Positions 5,681 through 14,303 of a DNA stretch of 26,347 nt are shown piece after piece. How positions within the stretch are numbered: position 1 is the first letter of the stretch; each line of letters starts with the position of its first letter. The stretch is from assembly GCA_900546825.1 (NCBI GenBank), contig UREE01000022.1, forward strand, positions 1 to 26,347. The letters are read 5' to 3'. Position numbers and translations under genes: made by a program. Below the pieces are notes generated by a model that searched no databases, had not been told where the DNA came from, and worked only from the letters and a program-made list of their open reading frames with translations. The DNA is from an uncultured Collinsella sp. GTDB lineage: Bacteria; Actinomycetota; Coriobacteriia; Coriobacteriales; Coriobacteriaceae.

Positions 5681-8041
5681 CTAAACGCGGCGCTTAAGCT
5701 GGGCTCCACCCTCACCGGGCATCAGGCGGCGCGCGTCGTAGACCGAGTCAACGCTGCTGATGGAGGCCAGCAGCGGATCCAGACCACTCGCGTCCGAGAT
5801 CTCGACCATAAAGCGCAGGGTTGCAATACCCTCGCGGTTGGTCGACGTGGCGGCAGAAAGGATATTGCCGCCCGCATCGCCAATGGCAATGGTGACATCC
5901 TTGAGCAGGCCCATGCGGTCCAGGCACTCGACCACGATCTCGACCTGGAAGAGGGTGTCGGCAGCGCCGTCCCACTCCACTTCGATCATGCGCTCGGGAT
6001 GCTCCATAAGACCCTTGACGTTGGGACAGTTGGCGCGATGCACCGAAACGCCACGACCGCGCGTGATGAAGCCGACGATGTCGTCGCCCGTCACGGGGTT
6101 GCAGCAATGAGCCAGACGGACCAGTAGGCCGCTGTTGCTCTCGCCCTTGACGATAATGCCGTTACTGGCGCTCTTGCCGCGCTTTTGCGGCTTGCGGTTG
6201 GAGCCGCGAGCAGGCTGCTTCACGACCTCGGCGATAGCCTCGGCCTTGGTGAGCTGTTCCTCGGGCTTGGGGTCCAAGATTTGCTCGACCTTATTGCCCA
6301 CAGCGCGCGGGGCAACCTTGCCGGCGCCGACGGCGGCAAACAGGTCCTCGAGCTGCTTGAAGTTAAACTGCTCCGCCACGGCGTTGAGCGCACGCGTCGA
6401 ACGCGGCGTAGAAATGCCATAGCCACGCTTACGCAGGTCCTTAGCCAGCATATCGCGACCAGCAGCAGCGTCGTCGTCCTTGGTCGCAGCGGCAAAATAG
6501 CGGCGGATCTTTGACTTGGCGGAAGGTGTCTTAACGATCTTGAGCCAATCACGCGACGGCTTGGAACTCTTGTTAGTCAGAATCTCGACACGGTCACCCG
6601 TCTTAATCTCGTGCGTGAGCGGAGCCACCGCACCGTTGATTTTGGCGCCGACGCAATGGTTTCCCACCTCGGTGTGAACGGCGTAGGCAAAGTCGAGCGG
6701 CGTGGAGCCGGCACGAAGCGCCATGACCTCGCCCTTGGGCGTAAAGACAAAGATCTCCTGATCGAAGAGGTCGACCTTCAGCGAATGCAGGTATTCCTTG
6801 GCATCGGTGATCTCGTCGGAAGCCGCCCAATCGAGCGAATGCTTGAGCCAGTTGATCTGGTCGTCCAAACGTTGAGCGTCATTGGTCTTGGAAGCAGACG
6901 ATCCGCCCGACTTCTTATATAGCCAGTGGGCGGCAATGCCGTACTCGGCCTGCTCATGCATCTCATAGGTTCGAATCTGAATCTCGAGCGGGCGAGCCGT
7001 GGGGCCGATGACCGTCGTGTGGAGCGACTGGTAGTTATTGACCTTGGGCATGGCGATATAGTCTTTAAAGCGGCCGGGCATGGGGTGCCACAGCGTGTGC
7101 ACCGCGCCGAGCGTGGAGTAGCAATCGCGCACCGAATGCGTGATGACGCGCAGTGCCACCAGGTCGTAGATCTCGGAGAATTCCTTGCCCTTGCGCTTCA
7201 TCTTTTGGTAGATGGACCAATAGTGCTTGGAACGGCCGTTGATCTGGAAGTCTTCCAGGCCAATGCGGTTGAGCTCGTCGGTGAGCGTCTTGATGGTCTC
7301 GGCCAGATAGCGCTCACGGACCTCGCGCGACTCCGCCACCATGCGTGCGATGCGCTGGTAGGCATCGGGCTCCAGGTAGAAGAAGGACAGGTCCTCGAGC
7401 TCCCATTTAATGGAGCTCATGCCCAGACGGTCGGCCAGGGGCGCATACACGTCCATGGTCTCGCGAGCCTTAAACAGGCGACGGTCCTCACGCAGGGCTG
7501 CAAGGGTGCGCATGTTGTGCAGACGGTCGGCAAGCTTAACGATGATGACGCGGATGTCCTTGGACATGGCGAGGAACATCTTTCGCAGCGTGAGCGCCTG
7601 TTTCTCGTCCATACTGTCGACTTCGATGTTGGTGAGCTTGGTCACGCCATCGACGAGCTCGGCCACCGTATCGCCAAACAGGCCGGAAACATCGGCAAGC
7701 GAGGTCTCGGTATCCTCGACGGTATCGTGCAGCAGCGCGGCGCACACTACATCGCAGTCCATCTTGAGATCGGCCAAAATGATGGCCACCTCGACGGGAT
7801 GGTTGATGTACATCTCACCCGAGCGGCGCTTTTGGTTGCAGTGCTTCTCGGCAGCAAAGCAATAGGCCTGCTCCACCTTAGAAAAGTCGTCCTCATTCAT
7901 ATATTTGAGGCACAGGCGCTCCAGTTTGTCGTAGCTGTCCGCCATAATCTCGGGCGGCAGCTCATCGGCATGCTTATAGTGCTCCATCTCCGAGAACGGC
8001 TGGAGGGTGGAATCATGGGCGGTACGGGCTGCGGCATCCAT
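5681..8041 (-). CDS. rel: Bifunctional (p)ppGpp synthetase/hydrolase (RelA/SpoT family)
   Basis: A 786-residue Rel protein that makes and degrades the stringent-response alarmone. The N-terminal HD hydrolase is intact: His81 in NHPVEVA, HDTVED at 105-110 and KLADRLHNMRTL near 169-180. The synthetase follows (about 265-360, with YDLVALRVI, NNYQSLHTTV and LEIQIRT). Next are TGS (about 430-492), a zinc-finger-like RIS segment with HCCNP, and a C-terminal ACT domain. Both active sites look functional, as expected for a single Rel enzyme. GGAAGGGG precedes the ATG. It starts 15 nt after recJ on the same strand, which indicates co-transcription. Confidence 0.96.
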   Translation of the reverse strand: MDAAARTAHDSTLQPFSEMEHYKHADELPPEIMADSYDKLERLCLKYMNEDDFSKVEQAYCFAAEKHCNQKRRSGEMYINHPVEVAIILADLKMDCDVVCAALLHDTVEDTETSLADVSGLFGDTVAELVDGVTKLTNIEVDSMDEKQALTLRKMFLAMSKDIRVIIVKLADRLHNMRTLAALREDRRLFKARETMDVYAPLADRLGMSSIKWELEDLSFFYLEPDAYQRIARMVAESREVRERYLAETIKTLTDELNRIGLEDFQINGRSKHYWSIYQKMKRKGKEFSEIYDLVALRVITHSVRDCYSTLGAVHTLWHPMPGRFKDYIAMPKVNNYQSLHTTVIGPTARPLEIQIRTYEMHEQAEYGIAAHWLYKKSGGSSASKTNDAQRLDDQINWLKHSLDWAASDEITDAKEYLHSLKVDLFDQEIFVFTPKGEVMALRAGSTPLDFAYAVHTEVGNHCVGAKINGAVAPLTHEIKTGDRVEILTNKSSKPSRDWLKIVKTPSAKSKIRRYFAAATKDDDAAAGRDMLAKDLRKRGYGISTPRSTRALNAVAEQFNFKQLEDLFAAVGAGKVAPRAVGNKVEQILDPKPEEQLTKAEAIAEVVKQPARGSNRKPQKRGKSASNGIIVKGESNSGLLVRLAHCCNPVTGDDIVGFITRGRGVSVHRANCPNVKGLMEHPERMIEVEWDGAADTLFQVEIVVECLDRMGLLKDVTIAIGDAGGNILSAATSTNREGIATLRFMVEISDASGLDPLLASISSVDSVYDARRLMPGEGGAQLKRRV

Positions 8042-8056
8042 CGAGGTCCCCTTCCC

Positions 8057-11000
8057 CTAGGCCCGCGGTACGATCGGGCGGTTAACTTTGGCTAGCATAT
8101 CAGAAGCGCACGAATCGAGCGCCCAACTCCGGAAAGCCGAGAACTCCATGCGCGAGCGCAAGCCCTCCAAATAGCGAATTGACCTGCTCAATTGCACACG
8201 GCCGGGGTTTTCGGCCATCGCGATGCGACGGGTGTCGTCAAACCCCGAAACGCGACAGAAACCAAGCTCTTCGAAGATTCCCAGGCCACTTTCCACCGAG
8301 CGCTCGTCGACCGGCGTGCGAGCATCGATGGCAAGGCACATCTGCGCGATGTCGATATCGCTTGCGCAGAATGAATCATCCCCGGTCTTACCGCGGTTGG
8401 AGCGCCACATGGTCTGCAACGCACGATAGAGTGTGACGAGTTCGTCGCGCTCGGGTGCGTAGCAGTCGAGCAGGCGCTCGTTGATGCGGGCGTCGCGCGA
8501 CGAATAGAGCAGGTGGATCACGGCGGGCTGTCCGTCACGACCGGCACGCCCGCTCATCTGGTTGAACTCAATGGCGCCAAACGGCATGTGGTACAGCACG
8601 ACATGGCGGATATCGGGCAGATTGACACCCTCGCCAAAGGCAGAGGTCGAGACGATGCAGCTGAGGCTTCCGTCTCGGAATGCTTCCTCCACGCGGCGGC
8701 GATCGGAGCGCGCAAGCCCCGCGTTATAGAACGCGATATGGGTTGCGCAATCGGGCACACGCTTGCGCAACGTCTTGGCGAGCGCCACGGACTGGTCGCG
8801 CGAATTGACGTAAATGACGGTCTTCTCCCCCGTCGCCACGATCGACACCAAACGGTTCTCGCGGCTCGCAAGGTCGCGGTCGTCCTCGAGCTGCAGGTTC
8901 TCGCGCACCGTCTCGTCGACCACCGTGCGAGTAATCGGCAGCATGCGGGCAAGCTCGGCCACGACCGGAGCCGTCGCGGTGGCCGTCGCAGCCATAACAA
9001 CCGGGTCGCCCAGGGCTTTGAGGATATCGGGCATGTCGAGATAGGCGCTGCGGTCGCCGCCCTTGGCAAGGCCGGCGTGGTGCGCCTCATCGATAACGAC
9101 AAAGCCGATGCGGCCCGAACGCGCGAAGCGGTCACGGTGGATAGATAGGAACTCGGGCGTCGTGAGCACGATACCGGTGCGGCCCGAAGCTAGGCCGGCG
9201 AACACATCATCGCGTGCGGCCTCCACGGTCTCGCCGGTCAGCACGCCAACGCCAATGCCAAGCGCTGCCATCGTCGACGAGAGGTGATAGGCCTGGTCGG
9301 CAACAAGCGCGCGCAGCGGATAGACAAAGATGCTCGCACGTCCGCGAAGGACAGCCTCGCGCGCAGCATGTACATGGAAGATGAGAGACTTGCCGCGGCC
9401 CGTTCCCATAACGGCCAAGACGCTCTGGTGGTCGGCCAAGGCATCGAGCGCCTCAACCTGCGCGCGGTGCGGCTGGTTCGATCCGATAAAGCTATGGATA
9501 AGCGAGCGCGTGAGCTCGGTATAGGAAAGCTGGGCGAGCGTCTCGCGCTTACGCGACTCCAGGCGCAGGCCGGAATCCGCCGGCTGCACGCCACGACGAA
9601 GCTCGCATGCCGGATCATCGACGCTGGGCAGCGTGGTATCGCGAACCAGAACATCCTTGATCATGAGCTTGGGCTTCACACGCCCCTGCCAATGCTCGGC
9701 AACGGCCTCGAACACCAAGTCGACAGCGCTATCGCAGTTGATGAGCTTATCGATTTGCGGCACGCGGAACATAATGGCCGGCACACTCGCGGCGCCATCG
9801 GTCGCCACAAAGCGCATGTGCTCGCCGGTTTTGCCCACCACGGCGCGGTCGCACATCGTCACGCCCTCGGCAGCCAGCAGCGGCACCTTGTTGCCCTGGC
9901 CAAACGGCTCAAGACGGGAGATCTGCTCGATGGTCTCGATATTCAGCTCGGAAAGGTCGACGGTGGCGGCGACCTCGTCGGTGTCTTCAAAGTCCTCGGC
10001 GGAAAGCTCCGATAGCACGGCGGAAAGGCGGCGGCGGAACTCATCGAGCTTGGATGCCTCGATGGTCACACCCACCGCACCGGCATGTCCGCCGCGACGA
10101 ATCAGCAGGTCGGAACAACGCTCGACGGCGTCAAACAGGTTAACTTTGCCCACCGAGCGACCAGAGCCGCGCGCGATACCGTCCTCGATCGAGAACAGCA
10201 GCGCCGGCACGTGATAGCGATTGGTCAAGCGGCTCGCCACGATGCCTTTGACGCCCTCGTGCCAGCCCTCGCCGCCCACGACGATTGCGCGCCCGCCGTC
10301 ATAAGTCTCCTCGACCTTCGCCATGGCATCGCGCGTGAGCTCCGCCTCGATCTCACGGCGTTGGCGATTGATTTCCTCGAGCTCGGCTGCCAGTGCACTT
10401 GCTTCGATAGGATCACGGGCAAGCAGCAGGTCGAGCGCCAGCTTGGGATCAGCCATGCGGCCGGCAGCATTCAGACGAGGGATGAGCGAAAACGACAGGC
10501 CGTCGGCCGTAATGGTAGAAAGGTCGGCCTTGGCAAGTGCGGCAAGCGCGATATAGCCGGGACGGGCCGTCACGCGCATCTGCTGGATACCCTCGGCGAC
10601 CAGTGCGCGATTCTCGGGCGTGAGCGGCATCATGTCGGACACGGTGCCCAGCGCCGCGACCTCGATCAGCGAACGCCAATACGACGGCTTGCCCAAACGC
10701 TCGCCCAGGACCTGCACCAGCTTGAGTGCCACGCCGGCACCGGCAAGCTCGCGCGAGGGGCCCTCGTCCTCGAGCTTGGGGTCGGTCAGGGGCACGCCCT
10801 GCGGCACCTGGTCGGAGGGCTCGTGATGGTCCGTGACCACCAAATCGATCCCCAGGCTCTCCAGATAGGAGACTTCTTCCTTGGCGGCAATACCGTTATC
10901 GACGGTCACGATCAGCTGAGGGCGAGCGAGCTCGTTAACGCGGTCGAGCGCCGCGCGCGAAAGACCGTAGCCCTCGTCAAAGCGATGCGGAATAAACGGC

Positions 11001-11344
11001 GTGACATCGGCGCCAAACGTGCGCAGTGCCTCGGTCAACAGGCAGGTCGACGTAATACCGTCAACGTCAAAATCGCCAAAGACCGCAATGTGCTCGTGGT
11101 TGCAAATAGCACGCTCGACGCGGTCGGCAACGACCGACATGCCCGGGATAATGAGTGGGTCGGCCCAGTCGCGATCGAGCGAAGGCGTCAAAAACAGCTG
11201 ACCTTCTTCGATGGATGTAATGCCGTGCGCGACCATAATACGCGCCACCAGCCCGGGAATGCCCAGGCCAGCCGAAAGCTCCTTTTCGAGCTCGGGGTTT
11301 TGCTGAGCGACCGCCCAGCGATGCGTCGTCTTAAGCGATGACAT
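8057..11344 (-). CDS. recJ: RecJ exonuclease fused to RecQ-like DEAH helicase
   Basis: A 1095-residue fusion. Residues 1 to about 575 are a full RecJ single-strand 5'-3' exonuclease: DHH motifs GDFDVDG (90-96), VDNGIA, TDHH (171-174), GTVSDMMPL and the DHHA1 GGHAG (418-422), then an OB-like part. From about 620 a superfamily 2 helicase follows: Walker A GTGRGKS (647-653), DEAH (752-755), ATATAT, STSAFGEGVNLPD and QMSGRAGRDG (929-938), closest to RecQ. No RecQ four-cysteine zinc cluster or clear HRDC domain is seen. Ordinary RecJ is about 560-770 residues. The frame is uninterrupted, so this is one protein. The ATG at 11342-11344 gives the usual MSSLKTTHRW start after GGGGGTGG; a GTG at 11389 is the alternative. 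Confidence 0.92.
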   Translation of the reverse strand: MSSLKTTHRWAVAQQNPELEKELSAGLGIPGLVARIMVAHGITSIEEGQLFLTPSLDRDWADPLIIPGMSVVADRVERAICNHEHIAVFGDFDVDGITSTCLLTEALRTFGADVTPFIPHRFDEGYGLSRAALDRVNELARPQLIVTVDNGIAAKEEVSYLESLGIDLVVTDHHEPSDQVPQGVPLTDPKLEDEGPSRELAGAGVALKLVQVLGERLGKPSYWRSLIEVAALGTVSDMMPLTPENRALVAEGIQQMRVTARPGYIALAALAKADLSTITADGLSFSLIPRLNAAGRMADPKLALDLLLARDPIEASALAAELEEINRQRREIEAELTRDAMAKVEETYDGGRAIVVGGEGWHEGVKGIVASRLTNRYHVPALLFSIEDGIARGSGRSVGKVNLFDAVERCSDLLIRRGGHAGAVGVTIEASKLDEFRRRLSAVLSELSAEDFEDTDEVAATVDLSELNIETIEQISRLEPFGQGNKVPLLAAEGVTMCDRAVVGKTGEHMRFVATDGAASVPAIMFRVPQIDKLINCDSAVDLVFEAVAEHWQGRVKPKLMIKDVLVRDTTLPSVDDPACELRRGVQPADSGLRLESRKRETLAQLSYTELTRSLIHSFIGSNQPHRAQVEALDALADHQSVLAVMGTGRGKSLIFHVHAAREAVLRGRASIFVYPLRALVADQAYHLSSTMAALGIGVGVLTGETVEAARDDVFAGLASGRTGIVLTTPEFLSIHRDRFARSGRIGFVVIDEAHHAGLAKGGDRSAYLDMPDILKALGDPVVMAATATATAPVVAELARMLPITRTVVDETVRENLQLEDDRDLASRENRLVSIVATGEKTVIYVNSRDQSVALAKTLRKRVPDCATHIAFYNAGLARSDRRRVEEAFRDGSLSCIVSTSAFGEGVNLPDIRHVVLYHMPFGAIEFNQMSGRAGRDGQPAVIHLLYSSRDARINERLLDCYAPERDELVTLYRALQTMWRSNRGKTGDDSFCASDIDIAQMCLAIDARTPVDERSVESGLGIFEELGFCRVSGFDDTRRIAMAENPGRVQLSRSIRYLEGLRSRMEFSAFRSWALDSCASDMLAKVNRPIVPRA

Positions 11345-11452
11345 AGGCGCCCACCCCCGATAGGGGCAGGTCGCCGCGATACCTCTCACGGTTCATAGCG
11401 ATGAGTCCTCTGTGTATGCCCGCTTCGGCAGGCAGATCTGTTGAACGGATTT

Positions 11453-11458
11453 ATTATA
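11453..11458 (-). promoter_or_regulatory. Putative -10 of recJ-rel
   Basis: A consensus TATAAT on the minus strand, about 110 nt before the recJ ATG, in the divergent region between recJ and the BASS transporter. No clear -35 is visible at 16-18 nt. The rest of 11345-11620 holds no gene that can be supported. Confidence 0.5.
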
Positions 11459-11620
11459 CCGTGCAGAGCAGACGCAAATCGCCGCAGCACGCCGCGGTTT
11501 CGGTAAACGATGCCGGTAATAGCCTTGAAATATTCGAGCGTTTCTGACGCACGGACGCATGCGAGCGTCTAGCATATCCATTCAAAACGGATTCACGAGC
11601 AAAGGGAGTCGCAAGCGCAT

Positions 11621-12619
11621 ATGAAGCAATGGGTTGGACTGGGAAAGTTCCTCGCAGGGCATATGCAGATCATCGTTCCGATTTGCGTGGCGCTCGGCGT
11701 GCTCTTTCCCCAGCAGATCGGCGTGCTCAAGCCCATTGTTCCCGCCCTCTTCGCCTTTATGACGTTCCAAGGCGCGCTCAGTAACACCTTCCACCAGGTC
11801 GCTGAGGTGTTCCGCCGTCCCCTGCACCTGATTTTGGCGCTGCTCGTCTCGGCGGTGCTCATTCCCATAGCAGCCTATGCCATAGGGTCACTCTTCTTTG
11901 GCTCCAACCCCAACCTTGTCTGCGGCATCGTGCTCGAGTACAGCGTACCCGTGGCAGTCACCGCCTTTATGTGGATTAGTATGTTCGGCGGCAACGGCCC
12001 GCTCGCGCTCACCATCATCCTGACGTCCTCGGTTATCTCGCCTGTGACGATTCCGCTCACGCTGAAGCTCTTGCTGGGTGCCACCGTCTCGATCGATGTG
12101 CCGAGCATGATGCAGGACATGGCCTTTATGATCGCCATCCCCGCCGTGCTCGGCATCGTGATCAACGAGCTCACGCGCGGATGGGGACACGAGAAACTCT
12201 CCCCCGCGCTTTCGCCCGCCTGCAAGTTCATGATGATGGGTGTCATCGCCTCCAACTCCACCGCCATGAGCGAGTACGTGCTACACATGAATGCGGTGCG
12301 CCTGGAAGTCGCCCTCTTTATTTTGACCTTCGCCATCAGCGGCTTTGTCGTCGGCATTCTGGTCGCCCGCGCGTTGCACCTGCCGTATAGCGAGACGACC
12401 ACCATGTGCTTTACCTGCGGCATGCGCAATATCTCTTCGGGCGCCGTCATCGCCACGCAGTATTTTCCCGGCGAGGTCGTGTTTCCCGTCATGTGCGGAA
12501 CGCTGTTTCAGCAGGTGCTCGCCTCGGTTATCGGACATCTCTTTGAGCGACTGACCGGCGAGGAGCGCGCCAAACAGCGCAAGCGGGTCAAGGCCGGGCG
12601 CGACGCGATGGCACGCTAG
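11621..12619 (+). CDS. BASS-family (bile acid:sodium symporter) transporter
   Basis: A 332-residue polytopic inner-membrane protein with about nine or ten hydrophobic segments, the length and layout of the bile acid:sodium symporter superfamily. Family-like segments are FMTFQGALSNTF near residue 48, EYSVPVAVTAFMW near 105, and the conserved CGMRNISSGAVIATQYFP in the C-terminal half. Bacterial members carry various organic anions such as bile acids, pantoate or 2-keto acids; the substrate cannot be read from sequence. It is a lone plus-strand gene, divergent from recJ and convergent with the DUF4931 gene. A GGGAG lies 12 nt before the ATG, longer than usual. Confidence 0.82.
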   Translation: MKQWVGLGKFLAGHMQIIVPICVALGVLFPQQIGVLKPIVPALFAFMTFQGALSNTFHQVAEVFRRPLHLILALLVSAVLIPIAAYAIGSLFFGSNPNLVCGIVLEYSVPVAVTAFMWISMFGGNGPLALTIILTSSVISPVTIPLTLKLLLGATVSIDVPSMMQDMAFMIAIPAVLGIVINELTRGWGHEKLSPALSPACKFMMMGVIASNSTAMSEYVLHMNAVRLEVALFILTFAISGFVVGILVARALHLPYSETTTMCFTCGMRNISSGAVIATQYFPGEVVFPVMCGTLFQQVLASVIGHLFERLTGEERAKQRKRVKAGRDAMAR

Positions 12620-12649
12620 GCAGCACACTTTTCGCAGGCGCTCGCCTTG

Positions 12650-13447
12650 CTATACGAGCGTTTCCAGATGCGCGCGTAGGCGCTCAGCATCGATATAGAG
12701 CGTGGTCTCGGCATTAACCTGGGCCAGACGATAGCCCACGAAGTAGGGCGATACCACCCAACGTGGCAACGCCTTGGCAATGGTCCGGCCGTCCATGTGG
12801 TAGAAGAACAAGTTGTACGACTCCGCGCGACCGCCGTGGTGTTCGTGCAGGATATAGCGCAGGGCCACCTGAATCGCATCGGCAAACAGGTCCGCTTCGG
12901 CTTGGTCGCGGGCGTCGTCGCTGGCGGCGATTCCCTGTGGAGCCGAGACGTTGACCTCAAAGAATCCCATGATCGGCTCGGTTGAGATGTTGACCGAGAT
13001 TCTCCCCTGCCGCCAGACATTGATGCCTTCGAAATTGGCGGAAGTCAGCGAAGCATAGCCGTCTTCCTGCTCAAAACCCACAATCTGCATGTGAGGATGG
13101 ACGAGGCTGCCGCCCGAAAGCGGGCCTTTGTTCTTGTACATGAGCACACTGCGGTACTGTTGGGAATCGAGCATCTGCTGCCAACAGCCCAGGGCAAACC
13201 GCATCACATGATGCAGCTCATCCGGTTCATAGGTCGCCAGGTCGGCGTCGTGATTGGCCGACTCGATCAATACGGTCTGACGGGTGGCCCGCAAGGTCTT
13301 GAACTTATTCTCGAGCCAGATGCAGTCACCATCGCGCTCGATGATGTTGGCGAGCCCCTCCGTGTCGCAAAAGGGGCACGCGGTGCCAGGGCGACGATTA
13401 TCGTCGGGCTTACCGTTCGCCTGCTGAACGTCAAATACCAGCGCCAC
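12650..13447 (-). CDS. DUF4931 / GalT-HIT-like protein
   Basis: A 265-residue protein resembling galactose-1-phosphate uridylyltransferase-type HIT enzymes. It has an N-terminal zinc-knuckle-like CPFC (24-27) and the active-site-like SGGSLVHPHMQIVG (111-124), with His117 and His119 forming HxHxQ. DUF4931 is the closest family known to me. A nucleotidyl transfer or hydrolysis activity is likely but no substrate can be named. The start is GTG (13445-13447), with GGAGG 8 nt upstream inside the last codons of cutC. The gap to the cutC stop is 3 nt, which suggests translational coupling. Confidence 0.78.
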   Translation of the reverse strand: MALVFDVQQANGKPDDNRRPGTACPFCDTEGLANIIERDGDCIWLENKFKTLRATRQTVLIESANHDADLATYEPDELHHVMRFALGCWQQMLDSQQYRSVLMYKNKGPLSGGSLVHPHMQIVGFEQEDGYASLTSANFEGINVWRQGRISVNISTEPIMGFFEVNVSAPQGIAASDDARDQAEADLFADAIQVALRYILHEHHGGRAESYNLFFYHMDGRTIAKALPRWVVSPYFVGYRLAQVNAETTLYIDAERLRAHLETLV

Positions 13448-13450
13448 GGG

Positions 13451-14128
13451 TTATACCTCCAACGGCACGATCTTGGTGCCATGGAGCTCGGAGACGCCTA
13501 GCGCCGCTGCGACCGCGTCGCGATTTGCCGTAGTGATGCCGCCGCCGGGAAGGATGGTCAAACGATCGCCCGCATACTCGATTAAACGAGCCAGGTGATC
13601 GAAATTATCCTCGATCGACGTACCGGCCGCGCCGCCATGCGTGAGGATGCGCGTAACGCCGCAGTCGGCAAGTGTATCAATCGCATCGAGCTGAGCCTCG
13701 GGCGAAAGCTGGTCAAATGCCATGTGGAAGGTGATGTCAAGGGACTCGCGCTTGCACTCCTCGGTCGCGCAACCCGTAGCCATAACGAGGGCGCCAAGGG
13801 TGAGCTCGTCGAGCGCCCAGCCGCCGGCACAGGGCTTGCAGCAGCCAAAGACCAAGCCGTCAACGCCGGCGCTTACGGCAAGGCCCAGGTCCATCTCCAT
13901 CATGCGCAGCTCGTCTTGGTTGTAATGAAAGTCACCGCCACGCGGGCGAATCATGCACATCACTCGCGCGTCATGCTCGTGAGCATAGCTGACTGTAGCG
14001 CTGATAACACCGGCCGAGGGTGTAGTGCCACCGACGGCAAGGTTGTCGCACAGTTCAATACGCCTTGCACCGGCATCGATAGCCGCCGGCACCCGCTCAA
14101 AGTTCTCGGCACAAAACTCGTACAGCAT
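13451..14128 (-). CDS. cutC: CutC family protein
   Basis: A 225-residue TIM-barrel protein of the CutC family. The signatures RIELCDNLAVGGTTPSAG (23-40), MIRPRGGDFHYN (59-70), ILTHGGA and LPGGGI are present. CutC was named for copper tolerance in E. coli, but a direct copper role is disputed and the biochemical function is unsettled. The start ATG at 14126-14128 follows GGGGGT and gives the family N-terminus MLYEFCAEN; longer upstream readings add an unrelated tail. It is the first gene of a two-gene operon with the DUF4931 protein. Confidence 0.9.
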   Translation of the reverse strand: MLYEFCAENFERVPAAIDAGARRIELCDNLAVGGTTPSAGVISATVSYAHEHDARVMCMIRPRGGDFHYNQDELRMMEMDLGLAVSAGVDGLVFGCCKPCAGGWALDELTLGALVMATGCATEECKRESLDITFHMAFDQLSPEAQLDAIDTLADCGVTRILTHGGAAGTSIEDNFDHLARLIEYAGDRLTILPGGGITTANRDAVAAALGVSELHGTKIVPLEV

Positions 14129-14186
14129 AGATAGACCCCCAAAGACAGCAGATGTTTTCCGACGGGCATTGTCACACATCCCCATG

Positions 14187-14255
14187 AAGTTGCGGTGGAA
14201 TAGGGACTGTTTTGGCGTCCAGAATCCCTATTTAGTCCCTATTTCACCGCAACTT
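14187..14255. repeat. 69-bp inverted-repeat element
   Basis: Two 22-bp arms, 14187-14208 and 14234-14255, are reverse complements with one mismatch. The left arm starts AAGTTGCGGTGGAATAGGGA. The 25-bp centre carries another partial copy (GAATCCCTATTT) of the arm end. There is no ORF. It lies between the cutC start and the livF terminator, with its outer edge abutting the terminator U-tract. The size and symmetry suggest a non-autonomous repeat (MITE/REP-like). Confidence 0.75.
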
Positions 14256-14294
14256 AAAAAGGGGCGCTGACCGGGTTGGTCAGCGCCCCCTTTG
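14256..14294 (-). terminator. Terminator of the liv operon
   Basis: A 12-bp perfect GC stem (GGGGCGCTGACC with its complement), a short loop and TTTTT on the minus strand, 10-15 nt past the livF stop. It is a textbook intrinsic terminator. Confidence 0.92.
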
Positions 14295-14303
14295 CTGAAT
14301 GGA

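Noticed and set aside
6926..8095. 389-codon open frame on plus opposite rel
   Set aside because: Antisense to the conserved HD and synthetase domains of Rel; composition and position fit a shadow frame.
10085..11341. 418-codon open frame on plus opposite recJ
   Set aside because: Antisense to the RecJ catalytic domain; no start signal and no family match.
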